Origin: Primulina eburnea
Taxonomy: Eukaryota > Streptophyta > Magnoliopsida > Lamiales > Gesneriaceae
DNA length: 64,000 nt
NCBI RefSeq assembly: GCF_022965805.1
Contig: NC_133105.1
Coordinates: forward strand, 33,118,867 to 33,182,866
Direction of reading: 5' to 3'
Below, piece by piece: positions 1 to 11,825 of the stretch. Made by a program: the position numbers and the translations under genes. Every line of letters starts with the position of its first letter. Position 1 is the stretch's first letter. A model generated the notes under the pieces. The model was not told the origin of the DNA and made no database searches. It saw only the letters and a list, made by a program, of their open reading frames with translations.

Positions 1-3000
1 CTCAGAACCACCTGCATCCATCACACCTAGTGAGTCTAAAGACTCAACACACCATAATCTTTATAACGAGTAATACATAATACAGTCAACATATAACGGT
101 GAAAAATATTCGTACTTAAAATATCGTTTTCATGAAGATGCATAAACATAAACATAACATTTTCATAAATATTTTCATGATGCATTTCATAAACATTAAC
201 CTCTTTCTTTTTTTCCTCAACATGACATGACATAAAACATTTTTCGTGATCATAAACATTCTTCCTTTTCCTTTTCCTTTGTTGAATTCAGATCGTTAAT
301 TGTGACTTTCCTCTCATGACATGACCTCTTGATGGATCCATCAGAAATAAAACCACAGTACTGGGCGGCGGGGGACACCAGCAACACTCTCACCGGTCAA
401 CTGGGCCCTGGCCTAACATGAATCGAATAGAAATACGATCGTCGGGGCTCCCAATGGGCTTTCCCCTCACGACATTCCTATCCTAACCTCAAACCTCATA
501 ACCTCTTGTTCGCAATAATGGAAACACGATCGTCGGGCTCCCACTGGGACCATCACCCTCACGATATCGCCACCATTGACGAACTAGTCACAATCACTTC
601 ACTTCATTCAACGTATTTCATTCACATCACTTATTAAAAACGTGCATAACATAACATTTTCATTTTTGAAACCAAGCATGCAACATGTATTTTAAATGTC
701 TTCTTCAATCATGAACATTCTTTAGACATTTAAAAATCAGCATTTAATCATGAGAAATTCATAAACATTTCAAAATCATCATAATAACATAGAAACAGCA
801 TTTTGGGCACTGCCATGACCTTTACTAATTTCTAGGTGTAAAAAGACCGTTTTACCCCTGGACTCGACTTTTTACGAATTCGACTTTTTCCTTGATTTCA
901 TGACTCTAATATGTCCCAAATAATTATTTAAGCTTATGTGAATTTGTCCATAATTTTATTTAGCTTAAACATTAGACTTTTAATTTATTCCTTAAATGAA
1001 ACGTATTAATGCGATTTAATCCCGAAAAATCCCAAACCTCAACATAAAATTCCCAAATCAGAAACTTAGACTTATAATAATTATTTAAGCTTAAATCTAA
1101 TTTTCCATGATTTTATGAAGCTTAAAACTAGACTTTTCAATTAACTCGATAGTTGACGTTTCGTGCGGCGATTAAATTCCTAATAAATCCAAAACTCGTT
1201 ATTTTGATCCCAAATTTTTAACATAACCTTTTTATGATTTATTCTACCTATCCAAGTCATGAGCCACACCCGTGGACCCTTGGATCTATTTTTTTGTTCT
1301 TAAATTCGAAATATTGACACCCTAGTGACCCCGCCGAGCCATCTCTCGATTTACTCGAGCCACGCCCGAGCCACTTCGACCCAAAACCTAGCTAACCTAC
1401 CTAGGCACCTTACTGTACAAGCCCAGCCCAAAAACCCGGCCCTGGCCCGATCAAAAACCTCCTAGAACTTGGCCCAAAATCTGCATGTTTTGAGTGTGTC
1501 TTCCTAGCACCTCTAGAACTCCTAATTGGACTAGGACTCAACTAGCTGTGAACCACTCGCCCCCTTACGAACCTAACCCTCCCTGGACCACACCCCGACC
1601 CAGCCCAGGCCAGCCCCAGTCCTTGAACTCGCGCCCGAAGCACTGCCCATGACAGCAACCTCACGCGAGCACAGCTGCATGCTTTCCCCTCCCTGTGTGC
1701 GTGCGTGTGTTTCCTCGCATGGTTCTGGCTCGAGATACCCCGAGCCCTTAACCTTGCTACCCCTCTCTGGACTATCCCAAGACGTCACCCAGACCACCTA
1801 GCCAGCCCCTTAACGAGCCACCCCCCTGAAATTCTCGGCCGATCACCCTGAACCCTGCGCGTGAGTTCCTTATTTCTCGGGTGGAGTCCTAGCCTTCTAG
1901 GACTCCTCCCCAGCCCTAGATCTCGAGTCCTAGCATGGCTAGGACTCCTTCCCAGCCCCTAACCGAAACCCAGCAGTGACCCAAGCCAGCCTATGCATCG
2001 ATGTTCCCTAAAACCGAACCCCAAGATCAATACGTTCCGATACGGTCCCGACTTGTCTCTAGGATTGTTTGTGGCGTGTTGTGTAGTTCTATAACCCCTT
2101 AGACTCATGTAAAAACAACTCTAGATCATAGCCTAACATCATGGCAGCCCCTTTCATGTATGAAACAAGTTATGAGATTCAAAATCATGGGTTCAACCTC
2201 CACAATGCATAAAACCGAAAACTTATAAAACTTTTAATCAATTTTCATGCATCTAGTATTTAAAAGGATTATATGATATAATGGATGAGAAAAGGAAGAT
2301 TAAGGTGTGCCTTTGCGTAATTAACGCTCGGATAATCGACGACGACGAAGAACGGGAGAGGCGACGAGGCTTAGACTCCACGTGAAAGTTTCCAAAGCAA
2401 GCTGCTGCCGTGAGTTTTGTGAGGGTGGTGGGGAGAGTTTCAATTTTAAAAACAAGAGTGGCCGATTGAATTTGTAATCTAGAATAGGTTTAGAGTAAAA
2501 ATTGAATTTTAAATACTACTAAAATCCCCAATCTAGATTTAGGCCCATTAAGCCATAAATTAAAGCCCAATTAAATTAATTAGGATTTCATAAAAAAATT
2601 TAAAAAGATTAGTAAAGTTTTCTTTTGAAAAAAAATGTGAATTTAATAGCCGGGTAGCTCGAAAGCTCGCATTTTATTTAAAAATCCAATACCGATAAAA
2701 ATTACGTTCCGGCGTATAAAATCACCTCAAACCCGATATTTTTAAAATTTACTTAAAAGCATCGACCGCATTTTAAATAATTAAAAACAATTATTTAGTA
2801 AAATCATTTACATTTTTCAGCCCTCGGTCCCCGTTCCTCGATCGTCACTTGAATATTCCTTAAAAATACAATTTTAATGCAATCATGTAGAAAATATAAT
2901 TTAAACATGTCAATTATGCACCACATAATCAATTAATTCAATCCCAACAATTAATTAAAATACAAAAGCATTTAATAATGACGCGCATGTGGTTTACGTG

Positions 3001-3026
3001 AACTTTAAAATTTTCGGGGCATTACA
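1..3026 (-). repeat. Tekay-like gypsy LTR, truncated by window edge
   Basis: Read on the minus strand this begins TGTAATGCCC at 3026, the same style of start as the other gypsy LTRs here (TGTAATGCCC in Gyp-A, TGTAGTGCCC in Gyp-F). Its far end (1-80) is clearly related to the Gyp-F LTR at about 54720-54810: both carry a TGTTGAGTCTTTAGACTCAC block. At least 3.0 kb is visible, so the LTR is long, and the primer-binding site lies outside the window. The middle (about 1310-2000) is GC-rich inside otherwise AT-rich DNA and carries three GAGTCCTAG/CTAGGACTC inverted motifs. No coding sequence is supported. Whether it is a solo LTR or part of a full element cannot be told from here. Confidence 0.8.
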
Positions 3027-3771
3027 TAAAGGATATACGTTCTTCGCTGGTAGGGGAAGTCCTCTTGAGAGCACACCAGGACCTGATAATCTGAGAGTAA
3101 GAAGAAGGAATCCAATATTGTTCAGAGAGCTGAGGTAAGTCCCGGGCGTCCACCAGGCTGGCAAATTCATGTCCAAGAACGAGAAGACCAGTGAGATGCA
3201 AAACGTCTTGAAGGGTGATGGACATAGGGCCACATGGGAGAATGAAAGAATTACAAGGCGGTGCCCATAACCGAATGGAACCCTCGATGAGGTCTAGATT
3301 AAAAGTACGATCGGTGGTGGACATTTGGATGAATTGGTAAAAGCCCTGTTTTCGCCACATTCCCCCATCAAACTTTTTCAACATTTCAACCCAAAAATTC
3401 CAATTAGCATCTCCCCGGGGTAAAGATTTAAATTTGGCAAACTCAAAAGGTGGTACAACAGTGCGATTTAGCAATAAAGCGTTTGGCTCAAGGATGGACA
3501 GAGGAAACAGCATGTTGGTGGCCTCGGTGGATAAGGGAATATGGATATAGGAAGGATCAATGGTATGATTAAAGACTTCCACCGAATTGGAATCTTCCTC
3601 AATGATCGTTGAGGGTCTGCAAATGGCATTAGATTCAAAGTAAGATGAATTGAGACTTATCAAAGTATACTCAGATAAAGACCAAACATACCCAGAAGTA
3701 GACATCCTGGTAACGAATCTGCTGGTGGATGAAAGGGGTTGGCTCCTACGGGTAAAACGATGGGCGCTCAC
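3027..3771 (-). pseudogene. Plant mobile domain (PMD / aminotransferase-like) fragment cut by an LTR
   Basis: An open frame of about 245 codons contains the segment LPCGPMSITLQDVLHLTGL, characteristic of the plant mobile domain (MAIN/MAIL1-type proteins and PMD genes carried by transposons). A tryptophan-rich segment (WNFWVEMLKKF) precedes it. The frame is cut at 3026/3027, where the LTR begins; the first LTR bases TGTAA supply the stop, so the C-terminal part of the domain is absent. The start is uncertain: the frame is open up to a stop near 3808, the first methionine codons lie inside it, and a CGCAG/GG sequence near 3803 could be a splice acceptor, so this may be an internal exon. PMD proteins act in silencing and genome maintenance, or travel with transposons. 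Which class this is cannot be decided here. Confidence 0.7.
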
Positions 3772-5470
3772 AAGTAAAGAATCACTGCTTGTCCCTGCGA
3801 GTTAATACACACAAGCTACTTCATATCTTAAACCAGGAAACCCCTACAAGAGAGAAAATTAACACTGACAGAAAAGAGCATTAAACGGCATGAGGATTTT
3901 CGTTACCACAAGTGCTCAAACAACGCCCACCCTAATGTATCAATGTAAAATTTTGAACAATAATAGAGGGTGTTCACACAATTAATTCTCTCATATTGAA
4001 TGAAGGGAAGAACCCAAGAACCTACCTGCTTCCTGGAGTTGCAAGGTCAGCAAGTTGCGAGGAGGAGAAACCAAATCGCGCGAAGGGAAGCCCACGTCAA
4101 CCGAAGTGCAAAACCCAATGAGAGATGGGTGATTCCCGGTAACCCCCGAAGAGTTCCGCGGAGAGGGCGAGTCGCACGAAGGAAGAACGGACCTCGGTTG
4201 CGCCCAAATCGATCCATACTCTGAGGTTCGCAATCGACTAAAAGCGTCCGGACAGTGGGCGAAATTAAGGAACGAAGGGCGGTAGGATGGGGCGGCGTTT
4301 CTGTTTTCCAGCGAAGAGGTGGGGCGATGAGGAGACAATGGAAGGAACAAAGGGAGTGTGTAGGAGCTTTAGGGATTTGGTGTGAAGATCGAGGAATATA
4401 GTTTGGAAATGAGATTTGTGATAGAAATATAACTAAGCCAGGATCTTTTATTGTGAAGGAAGTACACTTGTTAAACTCATTTTGAAGGACTCCAGGAAGA
4501 TAGAAATGCTTGGGAAATGCGCGAGGGAATTCCATTTGTTTTGAAAAGGGACATACGGAAACATAGCCAAATTGGCCCATGGGCCAAACTGGCTACAGGG
4601 GGCAATTGTTTAGCCCAAATAGATGGGTCATTAACCCAACTTGCAGTTGTGTAGCCAAGGTCTTTGAAGCCCAGGAGTTTAGCCCAAACAGATAAAGAGC
4701 CCAAGTGAGATCATAGTGGCCCAATGAAGAAACGTGGTATCAGTTTGTTGCCATTGCCCGACGTGGAAGAAAGTGGAAGAACGTGGAGTGACGAGGGAAG
4801 GGAAAACTGTCGTACAGAATGGAACAAAAGTGAGTGAAGAAAATCAGAAAAGACACACAAAAAACACACACAAGAAAAGCTACAGCAAGTTCTCTCCAAA
4901 AAATCCTTCACATTTCCTTTGTCGCTATTTGTATTTCCAGTAATCGTTTCCATAGATTTCAGCATGTTCATTCAAGTTTATTGTAGAAACTTAATTCGAA
5001 TTTATAACGGCATAACAAACGTTGATGTTGTTTATGGATTTCCCTGTTAATTCAATTATATTTCTCATTCCGTGATCTTAGTTTTGGAGCCATTTCGAAG
5101 GAGTTAGAACGAACGATCGGATCGAGAGCCGCAACGTTTGGTAAACGAAGTCAGATTATTCCACAAACTCGGCACGAACACGTGCCTGGCACGCCCGAAA
5201 ATTTCATGACAAACAGAAACTAAACAAATAACAATGAATTTAATGTTCTTCACAAGCTCTAAAACTAGGTTTATTCATCATCTTAAAATTGTTCCTCGTT
5301 CTTTTCTAGAAAAATATAATTAATCTCACCCAAAGCACACGTGTTTGATGGCAATAGAAATGAGAAATTTTTAACCTTGTTCCATTACCCTACTAGTAAC
5401 ACTTAAAAAAAGAAAAATAAACAATTGAAAAACCGTATTCCTCCATCCTTTGCAAGAAAATTTGAATTCA
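3772..5470. other. Unassigned sequence upstream of the PMD fragment
   Basis: No supported gene. Several overlapping open frames of 70-180 codons occur on both strands at 3991-4943, but none shows a recognisable domain, and their mutual overlap suggests chance. On the minus strand this is where 5' exons or the promoter of the PMD gene would lie. On the plus strand, 4733-4760 has a GTGGTATCAG followed by TTGTTGCCATTGCCCG, faintly like a retroelement primer-binding region. 5090-5210 is GC-richer and looks LTR-like but matches no other LTR in the window. Confidence 0.3.
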
Positions 5471-5935
5471 CACTAGTAGAATTTCCTTGATTTACTTCGT
5501 ATATTCAATGAAGTCATAGGTAGATAATTGCCAAGACGCACGTGAAGTAATGTGGTATTATTTTACTTTCATATTATAACCGAAGTAGTATCCAAAAAAA
5601 TTAGCGAAGTCTTTGTCCGATTCAATGAGGGAAAACCGGTCCGAAATTAGATCGATGCCGAAGTAAAACAACGTCTTTTACTTCATCGATTTCGTAATTA
5701 CAGACGTAAAAGCTTATATATAACTTCATAGTTTACATTGATTAACGAAGTAAATGATTTGTATAACTTCACAGGTTTTGTATTTTGGTGAATTAATTGA
5801 TGTGAACGACTTCGTTGTTATGGAACTTTGATTAAATAAATATATTATATAACTTCGCCATATTTTTTATTTGTTGAAGTATTTGGTACTGTTACTTCAC
5901 AATTACATTTATTAACACAGAATTAGCAACAAGGT
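5471..5935 (+). mobile_element. One terminus of a CACTA (En/Spm-like) DNA transposon
   Basis: The sequence CACTAGTAGAATTTCC at 5471 has the form of a CACTA terminal inverted repeat. The following 430 bases hold about fourteen copies of ACTTC(G/A) or its complement (C/T)GAAGT in both orientations, which is how CACTA subterminal transposase-binding repeats look. No matching ...TAGTG terminus was seen before 8138, so only one end survives. The right limit is set where the motif density stops, just before the inverted repeat. Confidence 0.5.
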
Positions 5936-5952
5936 CTCACGCAGTGAGACCA

Positions 5953-6572
5953 GGGTTAGTTGACATCGATGCTATTTTACAATTACACAATTAAAAAAAA
6001 AACAAGCCTCGTAATAAAGTATAAACCAAAAATAAGTTTTATTATTTATAATCAATTATAAAATTTTCTTTATAATGTAAATTTTTAAAACGATAAAAAT
6101 ATGTAGAAGCATTTACGATGATTTTAAGAAATTTACGTAAAATCTTAAAACGATTAAAATATTCTCTCAAGATATGCTTATGTTTATGCTGATGATATTA
6201 ATTATGTTGTGCATGATATGTTTGTGCTAGAACGCCCCCCACTTACCTAGTGACGACCATATCATTCACCCTTTATTCTCCCTCCCTAGAAAAGTCCGAA
6301 AATCAGATAGATGAAACGGAACAGGACCAGTTTTAGTGCTGGTGATAGACGAAACAACTAATAAGTTATTATAATTTATGGTCGTTTTTAAGCTCATTTG
6401 TTTTCCCGTTGTAAAAGCTTCCAATATTTTTATCGTTTTAAAAATTTACGTTGTAAAAACAATTATATGATCGATTATGAGTAATAAACTCATTTTTTTT
6501 ATTTATATTGTACTACGAGGCTTGTTGCTTTCAATTGTGTGTTTGTAAAACAACGCCGGCGTCGACTAACCC
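5953..6572. repeat. Inverted repeat with about 165-bp arms, probably LTR ends head to head
   Basis: The left arm 5953-6117 and right arm 6407-6572 are imperfect reverse complements. Shared blocks include ACAAGCCTCGTA, TTTTTAAAACGATAAAAAT and GGTTAGT(C/T)GAC. The spacer 6118-6406 has no gene. The right arm is followed by GTATCAGAGC at 6574, a primer-binding-site-like sequence, repeated as ATATCAGAGC near 6598, so the right arm looks like an LTR 3' end and the left arm like another copy in the opposite orientation. The family matches no other element here. Confidence 0.55.
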
Positions 6573-7064
6573 CGTATCAGAGCGTGATATTTAAGCGATA
6601 TCAGAGCCTGCCAGGTTCATAATCAGTTGGGGGAAATATTTTTTTTAAAATTCATTTCTTTCAAATTTTTACAAAAGGCCGACGCAGTCCCCTCATAAAC
6701 GACCCAACGAGTCATATTCATGACTTCGTCATGTGGTAGGGGCTAAAAACGCGAAAAAACTTCGTTTAAGCCTCTGAAATCCCTTTTTGCATTTTTAGGA
6801 AAGTTTCGTAGAGCCTATTACTTTTACTAGGAAATTCAAAATTTCATTCCGTCAATAGTTCTAAATTGCTCTCGACATGTATTTTAAATTCATATGTTTA
6901 TCTCAAAATTTTCCATTTTGGAAAACTTTCAAAAAAAAGTAGGGTTCCAACTTAAGCCCTTATTCGCCCTAAAAGGCCTTAGTACTTGTCATTTTCTATT
7001 TTACATGATTTGGACTTATTCTAAGCCTTTCCTTTTCTTTTTTTTTTTCTTTTTTTTTTTTCAG

Positions 7065-7367
7065 GAAATAGCTCCATCAACTCCCTTGCAACCCTGCACT
7101 CGTGCACAGGCTGCCATTCATATGAAGCATCTTTTCCTCGATAACCAAACCTGTCAGATTAATCGCCTTAGTTCCCGACTAGCTGAGCAAAGGCGAGAAA
7201 ATAAAAAACTGTTCGCATCAAAGGAGGAAGTGCCGATCCATCTGAATAGAGTGATCCGTCAGTGTGAACAACTAAGAGGAGACAACATATCTCTATCGGA
7301 TTCGCCTGGGGACAAAACTAGTTATTGGATAAGTTTCTTCTTACTTTACTGGCGCAACCAAATATAA
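7065..7367 (+). CDS. Exon-like open frame with coiled-coil character, unrecognised
   Basis: A 30-base run almost purely of T and C (7031-7061) ends in CAG at 7062-7064, a typical plant 3' splice site, and is followed by an open frame of about 100 codons to 7367. The product is polar and heptad-like in its middle (INRLSSRLAEQRRENKKLF), suggesting a short coiled coil. It lies between the inverted repeat with primer-binding-like sequences and a decayed LTR, so it may belong to an old retroelement rather than a host gene. The frame also continues upstream through the pyrimidine tract to 6894, but that part looks non-coding. I recognise no domain. Confidence 0.3.
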   Translation, partial: EIAPSTPLQPCTRAQAAIHMKHLFLDNQTCQINRLSSRLAEQRRENKKLFASKEEVPIHLNRVIRQCEQLRGDNISLSDSPGDKTSYWISFFLLYWRNQI

Positions 7368-7379
7368 CCGCATTAAATT

Positions 7380-8080
7380 TTGTACGAATGTCATAGGATG
7401 ATGACCTGGACAAAATACTAAGCAATAGATATCCTTATTTGAAATGGATTCTTTTTAAGTTTGTGACTATTTCAGTTTGGAGTCTATAAATAGAGTCGTA
7501 GATCAGTTGAGCAAAGGTTACCAACCTACATAACAAAAGATTACATAGACAGATATCTGATTCAAGTTCTCAAGCAAACAAGCAAAATTGATCATACACT
7601 TAAGCACACTTTACAAAGTTGTATCTGATCATTAAGGACCATTAAGTGCAAGGAGAATTATTTGTAATTAATTTTATTCGTCAATAATTTGTATATTGTT
7701 TCTTCTGTGAGTTGAGTAGACTAGGAGTTTTATTTTTGGCAGTTTTCAGTCCAAGCTGAACTAGGTTTTTGAAAATTGCTTGTAAAGATCAAAACCTTCT
7801 AGTGTGGCCTTTCCCAAAATGAAAAAGGGGTGACATAAGAACTTGAGTTCTCCGAACTTTCAAAACCAAACGTGTGTACATTTTACTTTCAGTTTACCAT
7901 TTAGTTTACCTAGTCAAAATATTATTTGAATTGTTCTAATATTTCAGTTTGGTTTCTTTCCACACATGTTTTGTTAGCCAACTAATATTGACAATCAAGA
8001 ATATCAAGTTCAATTTCTAGCCACACTGAGGTATTTTTGAATAAAAAAAATTTAGGAAGCCTAGACCGATCCTATCAAAT
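7380..8080 (+). repeat. Decayed SIRE-like copia LTR
   Basis: The organisation follows the SIRE LTR at 13995-14973: a TATA box TATAAATAG at 7485-7493, then a leader, then GACCGATCCTATCA at 8067-8080, which matches the LTR end ACCGATCCTATCA at 14961-14973. A recognisable primer-binding site does not follow, so it is a solo or truncated LTR. The left limit is approximate. Confidence 0.45.
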
Positions 8081-8137
8081 GCTATCAAACTGAGGCTTAT
8101 TCTCGGTCTGAACATTTTCTAAATGACTTCATTCAAC

Positions 8138-10082
8138 TGTTAGAGTAGGTGCCCGTCGAGCCAAGTGTTGGCCGAGGGTTCATGTTTAAACTCTATCTAT
8201 GAACAGTCTTTATTTTAATAATATTTGAATTTATTGTTTTGGCACTTCTTTATCTTTATACTCATGCTTGTTGCATAGATAAAGTCCTTGAATATACAAA
8301 TAGTAGAAAGAATACGAGATGCTCATATGATGAGTATCATGAAACTCATATTTGGAATACTGTATATTCTAAACAGTTCCTAGTCGATTCAGCCTCCGCT
8401 AAGAAGGATATAGGCCGCTCGAGTTCGATACTAGTATCCACGTTGTGAGTACCATGTTTCATTGGTAGGGGACATTGTGATGTCCGAGCATGCAGATAGG
8501 TGCTCTTTGTAGAGTGCACTGAACAACCCTCCATAAAGGACTTTTCAAGTGGTTCTCACTTATCGAGTGGAAAATTCCTAGTTTTTTATGGTTGTACACC
8601 ATTAGTCCTTATGACCCGGGACAACATTGAGACTCTATGTGCTAGAATTACACTTTGACTTGTTTACCGACTCTCATGGGGTCATCAGGTGGCAAGGTTA
8701 GGTGTTCTGTCAAAACATATAGGAGTCGATTCATTGTAGTCGGGAATTCACCGCTTACCTTTTGAGTATGGATATCCTATGTGATCTCATGTGTATGCAG
8801 TTTGAAATCTCTGATCAGAGTATGGTGGTAATTATGAAAGGGGTTTCATAGATTACACCATCGATGCAACTACGACATGACACATAGTATCGATTCATTG
8901 ACAACTCTCGATATAACAATGGTTTTCGAATCGGTCGGGATATATGAGTTGAACGGACCGTACTGTACGCTAACCATAAAAGAATGGTTCTTGCAGGCAC
9001 TATCATTTGATACCTAGTGAATCATGTAAGCGATGCTGCTAGGCGTTGAACATGATTGGTTGGGTACTATCAGACTTGAGTTCTGACGTTCTTATTATCA
9101 AGGAGTTGATAATTAAGAATAAAGCAATTGGAGTATGCTCGTATAAGGACATGTTTAGCCCGAATCACATGGAGATGTGAATCCACGGCTAGTTGTATCA
9201 GTGAACCATTGAGGGCCACACAAGTACTAGCTTTCTAGATCCCGTTGAGAAGTAAAATAGTTCAATGTGTTGAACGGCTTAGCTATAAAGGAGTTTATAG
9301 ACGTAAGGAAAAATAGAAGTATGACTTCTATGAGGGAAATGTAATTTTTAATTTATGAATGTGTTCCTAAATTAAAAGTTGGCCAAATAAATAATGTATT
9401 TGAAAATTGTGATTTTCATAAACATTATGGACTAAATTAAATAAATTCAAGTGTTGAATTAATTAAACACTAGTGGGCCTAGTAGAGTCCAAATAATTAA
9501 ATTAAGTCCATGGATTTTTAATTGTTAAAAATCAAATAACATTGCATGTATGGGAGGTGAAGGGTTGGAGATTGCTTTTTCAATCTCCAAGGCTTGGCAT
9601 GCTAAATAGTGTTTTAGCTTTTCCAACAACCAAGACGAGTCATCCTCTCCCATTTTTACTCTCACTTTGGCCGAAACTTAGAGGGTTCTTCCTTCCAATT
9701 TTTCTCTCATTTTTGTTCTTCAATAGTTGGAGAAACAATTCTCTTCTCAAAGAAAAATTCCCTACATTTTCTAGTGCAAGTGTAAGGTGGATCTTTTAAG
9801 TTTGGCGGTGGGCTTGATTTTGGAGAAAGAAAGCTTGTAGATTTGTCTTGCCTTGAAGAGCTTAGTTGTATGTCAACTAAGTTGGAGCCATCATCAATCT
9901 CAAGAGATTGATAGGTAACGAATTCTCAACACCCTATGAATGTCATAGTTGTGTTTTTGTATATATCACATGCTAGAACATGAGGTGTTCAAATTTTCCT
10001 TTAAATATTTTCGGTTTTCATGCCTTGAAAACATTTTTGAACTTCCGCTGCGCATTTAAAACCTCAAACCGATCCCCTTTCA
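8138..10082 (+). repeat. Cop1 5' LTR
   Basis: It starts TGTTAGAGTAGGTGC and ends ...CCTTTCA just before the primer-binding site. The same start and layout occur at 59160. Length is 1945 bp. A spurious open frame at 8239-8448 has its counterpart at 59261-59449 and reflects conserved LTR sequence, not a gene. The U3/R part contains no clear gene. Confidence 0.85.
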
Positions 10083-10084
10083 AG

Positions 10085-10097
10085 TGGTATCATGAGC
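10085..10097 (+). other. Cop1 primer-binding site
   Basis: TGGTATCATGAGC resembles the complement of the 3' end of initiator tRNA-Met (TGGTATCAGAGC) with a one-base insertion. Cop2 has the exact 12-mer at the equivalent place. Confidence 0.75.
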
Positions 10098-11825
10098 TAA
10101 GGTTACTAATTTGTGTAGAATATACATAATATTATATTGGGGTCGATTTCTAACTGCATGAGATGAAATTTTTGCAACAAAATCAAAGAATTTTGGGGGC
10201 AAATTTCGGGCAGCTTGGGCTGCCCATTTCGGGCAGCAAGGGCAGCCCCCCAAACGTACCCTGTAAAATAAAAAAAAATTTGTTGGCCGGAATCCGGCGA
10301 CGGAGATGACGACTAGGGTTTCCAAAAGTATTTTGGATATCAAAGTTTCATAGGCCTTGATGTTATTGGGCCATTAGATGACTAACATATTTGTGAAATT
10401 TAAATGGGCCAAAATGTTTTTGGTGAAAAATGATTTTTTGGGCCCTTAAGTTTAAATTTACAAAAGGTGCAAATATTTTCTCGTGAAATAAATAATTTAA
10501 GTTGGACTTTAATTATTTATAGTAAATGATGATTTACAAGAAATTCGGTTATAAATAAATTAATTAGAAAGTAGACAAATGTGTTTGTATAGTTTGTTAA
10601 TTTAGTTTATAATCGTGGCGGTTAGTTATTGGATCAAGATATATAATATTGGATCAATTAATTATTGTGATAATTAATTGATGGTGTATGATATACGATA
10701 TTATGCATGAAGGATGATCAAAAGCCCAAGCCCAATTTGCTAGGTGTATGTTAGAATATTTTGTGTTGAATGATTATAATAATTATCAATTTATAAAGTG
10801 GGCTTGGTTTATGGCCCGTTTCCTCCCCCATGAGATGTATCCCTATTTGCCATGGATATATATTTGTAAATATTAGTATAGTGGAAGACCAATATTGGAA
10901 GATGGGGGCCTTGGTGATTATGAAGATCGAAGACATGTAAATATTGGAAGCATATGTAATAGTTGCATTTGCATCCCTTGCATTTCCCTAGGATTGGACC
11001 TAGGCCCGTGCTTAGCTCACACGAGCCATTAGTATTGGGGCGATTGATCATCCTTGTTTTGTTTACTGTTTATAATATATACATGATATGTTATAAATAA
11101 TGAGTATGTGTGTTATTATTATGATAATAACAAAGTTGCATGAATCCGGAAAACATACGATCAAACATGGCGAGCTTTTAAATAAAATTAATGATGAGAC
11201 CTTTCAAAATTAAAAACCTTCATTTTGAATAAGATTCAAAATTAATATCAAGCCTCAAAAGGGGAATTATAAATCTGTTTATAATCTCCATGTCTTCCAT
11301 CGACAATGGGTGCATGATGAACGCTACCCGTGCTCAGGGCTCGGATCATATTATTGAGGGGGGCCTGGGTGCCGGAAAGCTGTGAAATCCATTGACATGG
11401 TGATGTGAACTACGTGGAACTCCCATGATTTCGGCTCATATTATTTAGGGAACTCATGGTGATCGTACATTAAGGTTTAACATCGATGGGTAAGGATTGA
11501 CACGTAAAGATGAACGACGTCATATTATTGGGTCCTAATCAAACGTGAGACAAAAGTTTACGTAGAGGGTTGCATGGTGATGCAATTGGAAACCACATTT
11601 TAGGAATTGTGATTGGCTGATATTATTCGAGATCATAATTCGCTAATTGGACATTGCGTACCTACTGAGGAAAGGAGTTTCCTGTTTTCACTAGAGGGTA
11701 GTGAAAGATGTCAAAACAGTGGGAGTAAATATTTGTAAAGTAAAAGTCAATACTTTATATCTTACTAAATATTTTAAAATAGTCTTCAACATTTATCTGT
11801 TCTTACTTTTCAGTACAAATTGACA
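10098..11825 (+). other. Cop1 long untranslated leader with hairpin and ATATTATT motifs
   Basis: There is no gene in 1.7 kb between the primer-binding site and gag. It holds a cluster of GGGCAGC/GCTGCCC inverted motifs (10207-10250), followed at 11348, 11438, 11522 and 11620 by four ATATTATT motifs in similar surroundings. Both features are conserved in position in the Cop2 leader, which suggests function in the RNA (packaging, translation or primer use) rather than chance; that function is inferred. Confidence 0.6.

Noticed and set aside
3991..4580. Overlapping open frames of 119 and 177 codons on the minus strand and 74 on the plus strand upstream of PMD
   Set aside because: They overlap one another in different frames, have no recognisable domain and show low-complexity composition. 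Exons of the PMD gene may exist here but I cannot define them.
8239..8448. Small ORF repeated at 59261-59449 as a conserved microprotein
   Set aside because: Both lie at the same place in two copies of one LTR and differ by substitutions and an altered stop; conservation follows from LTR homology. No ATG context or coding bias supports it.
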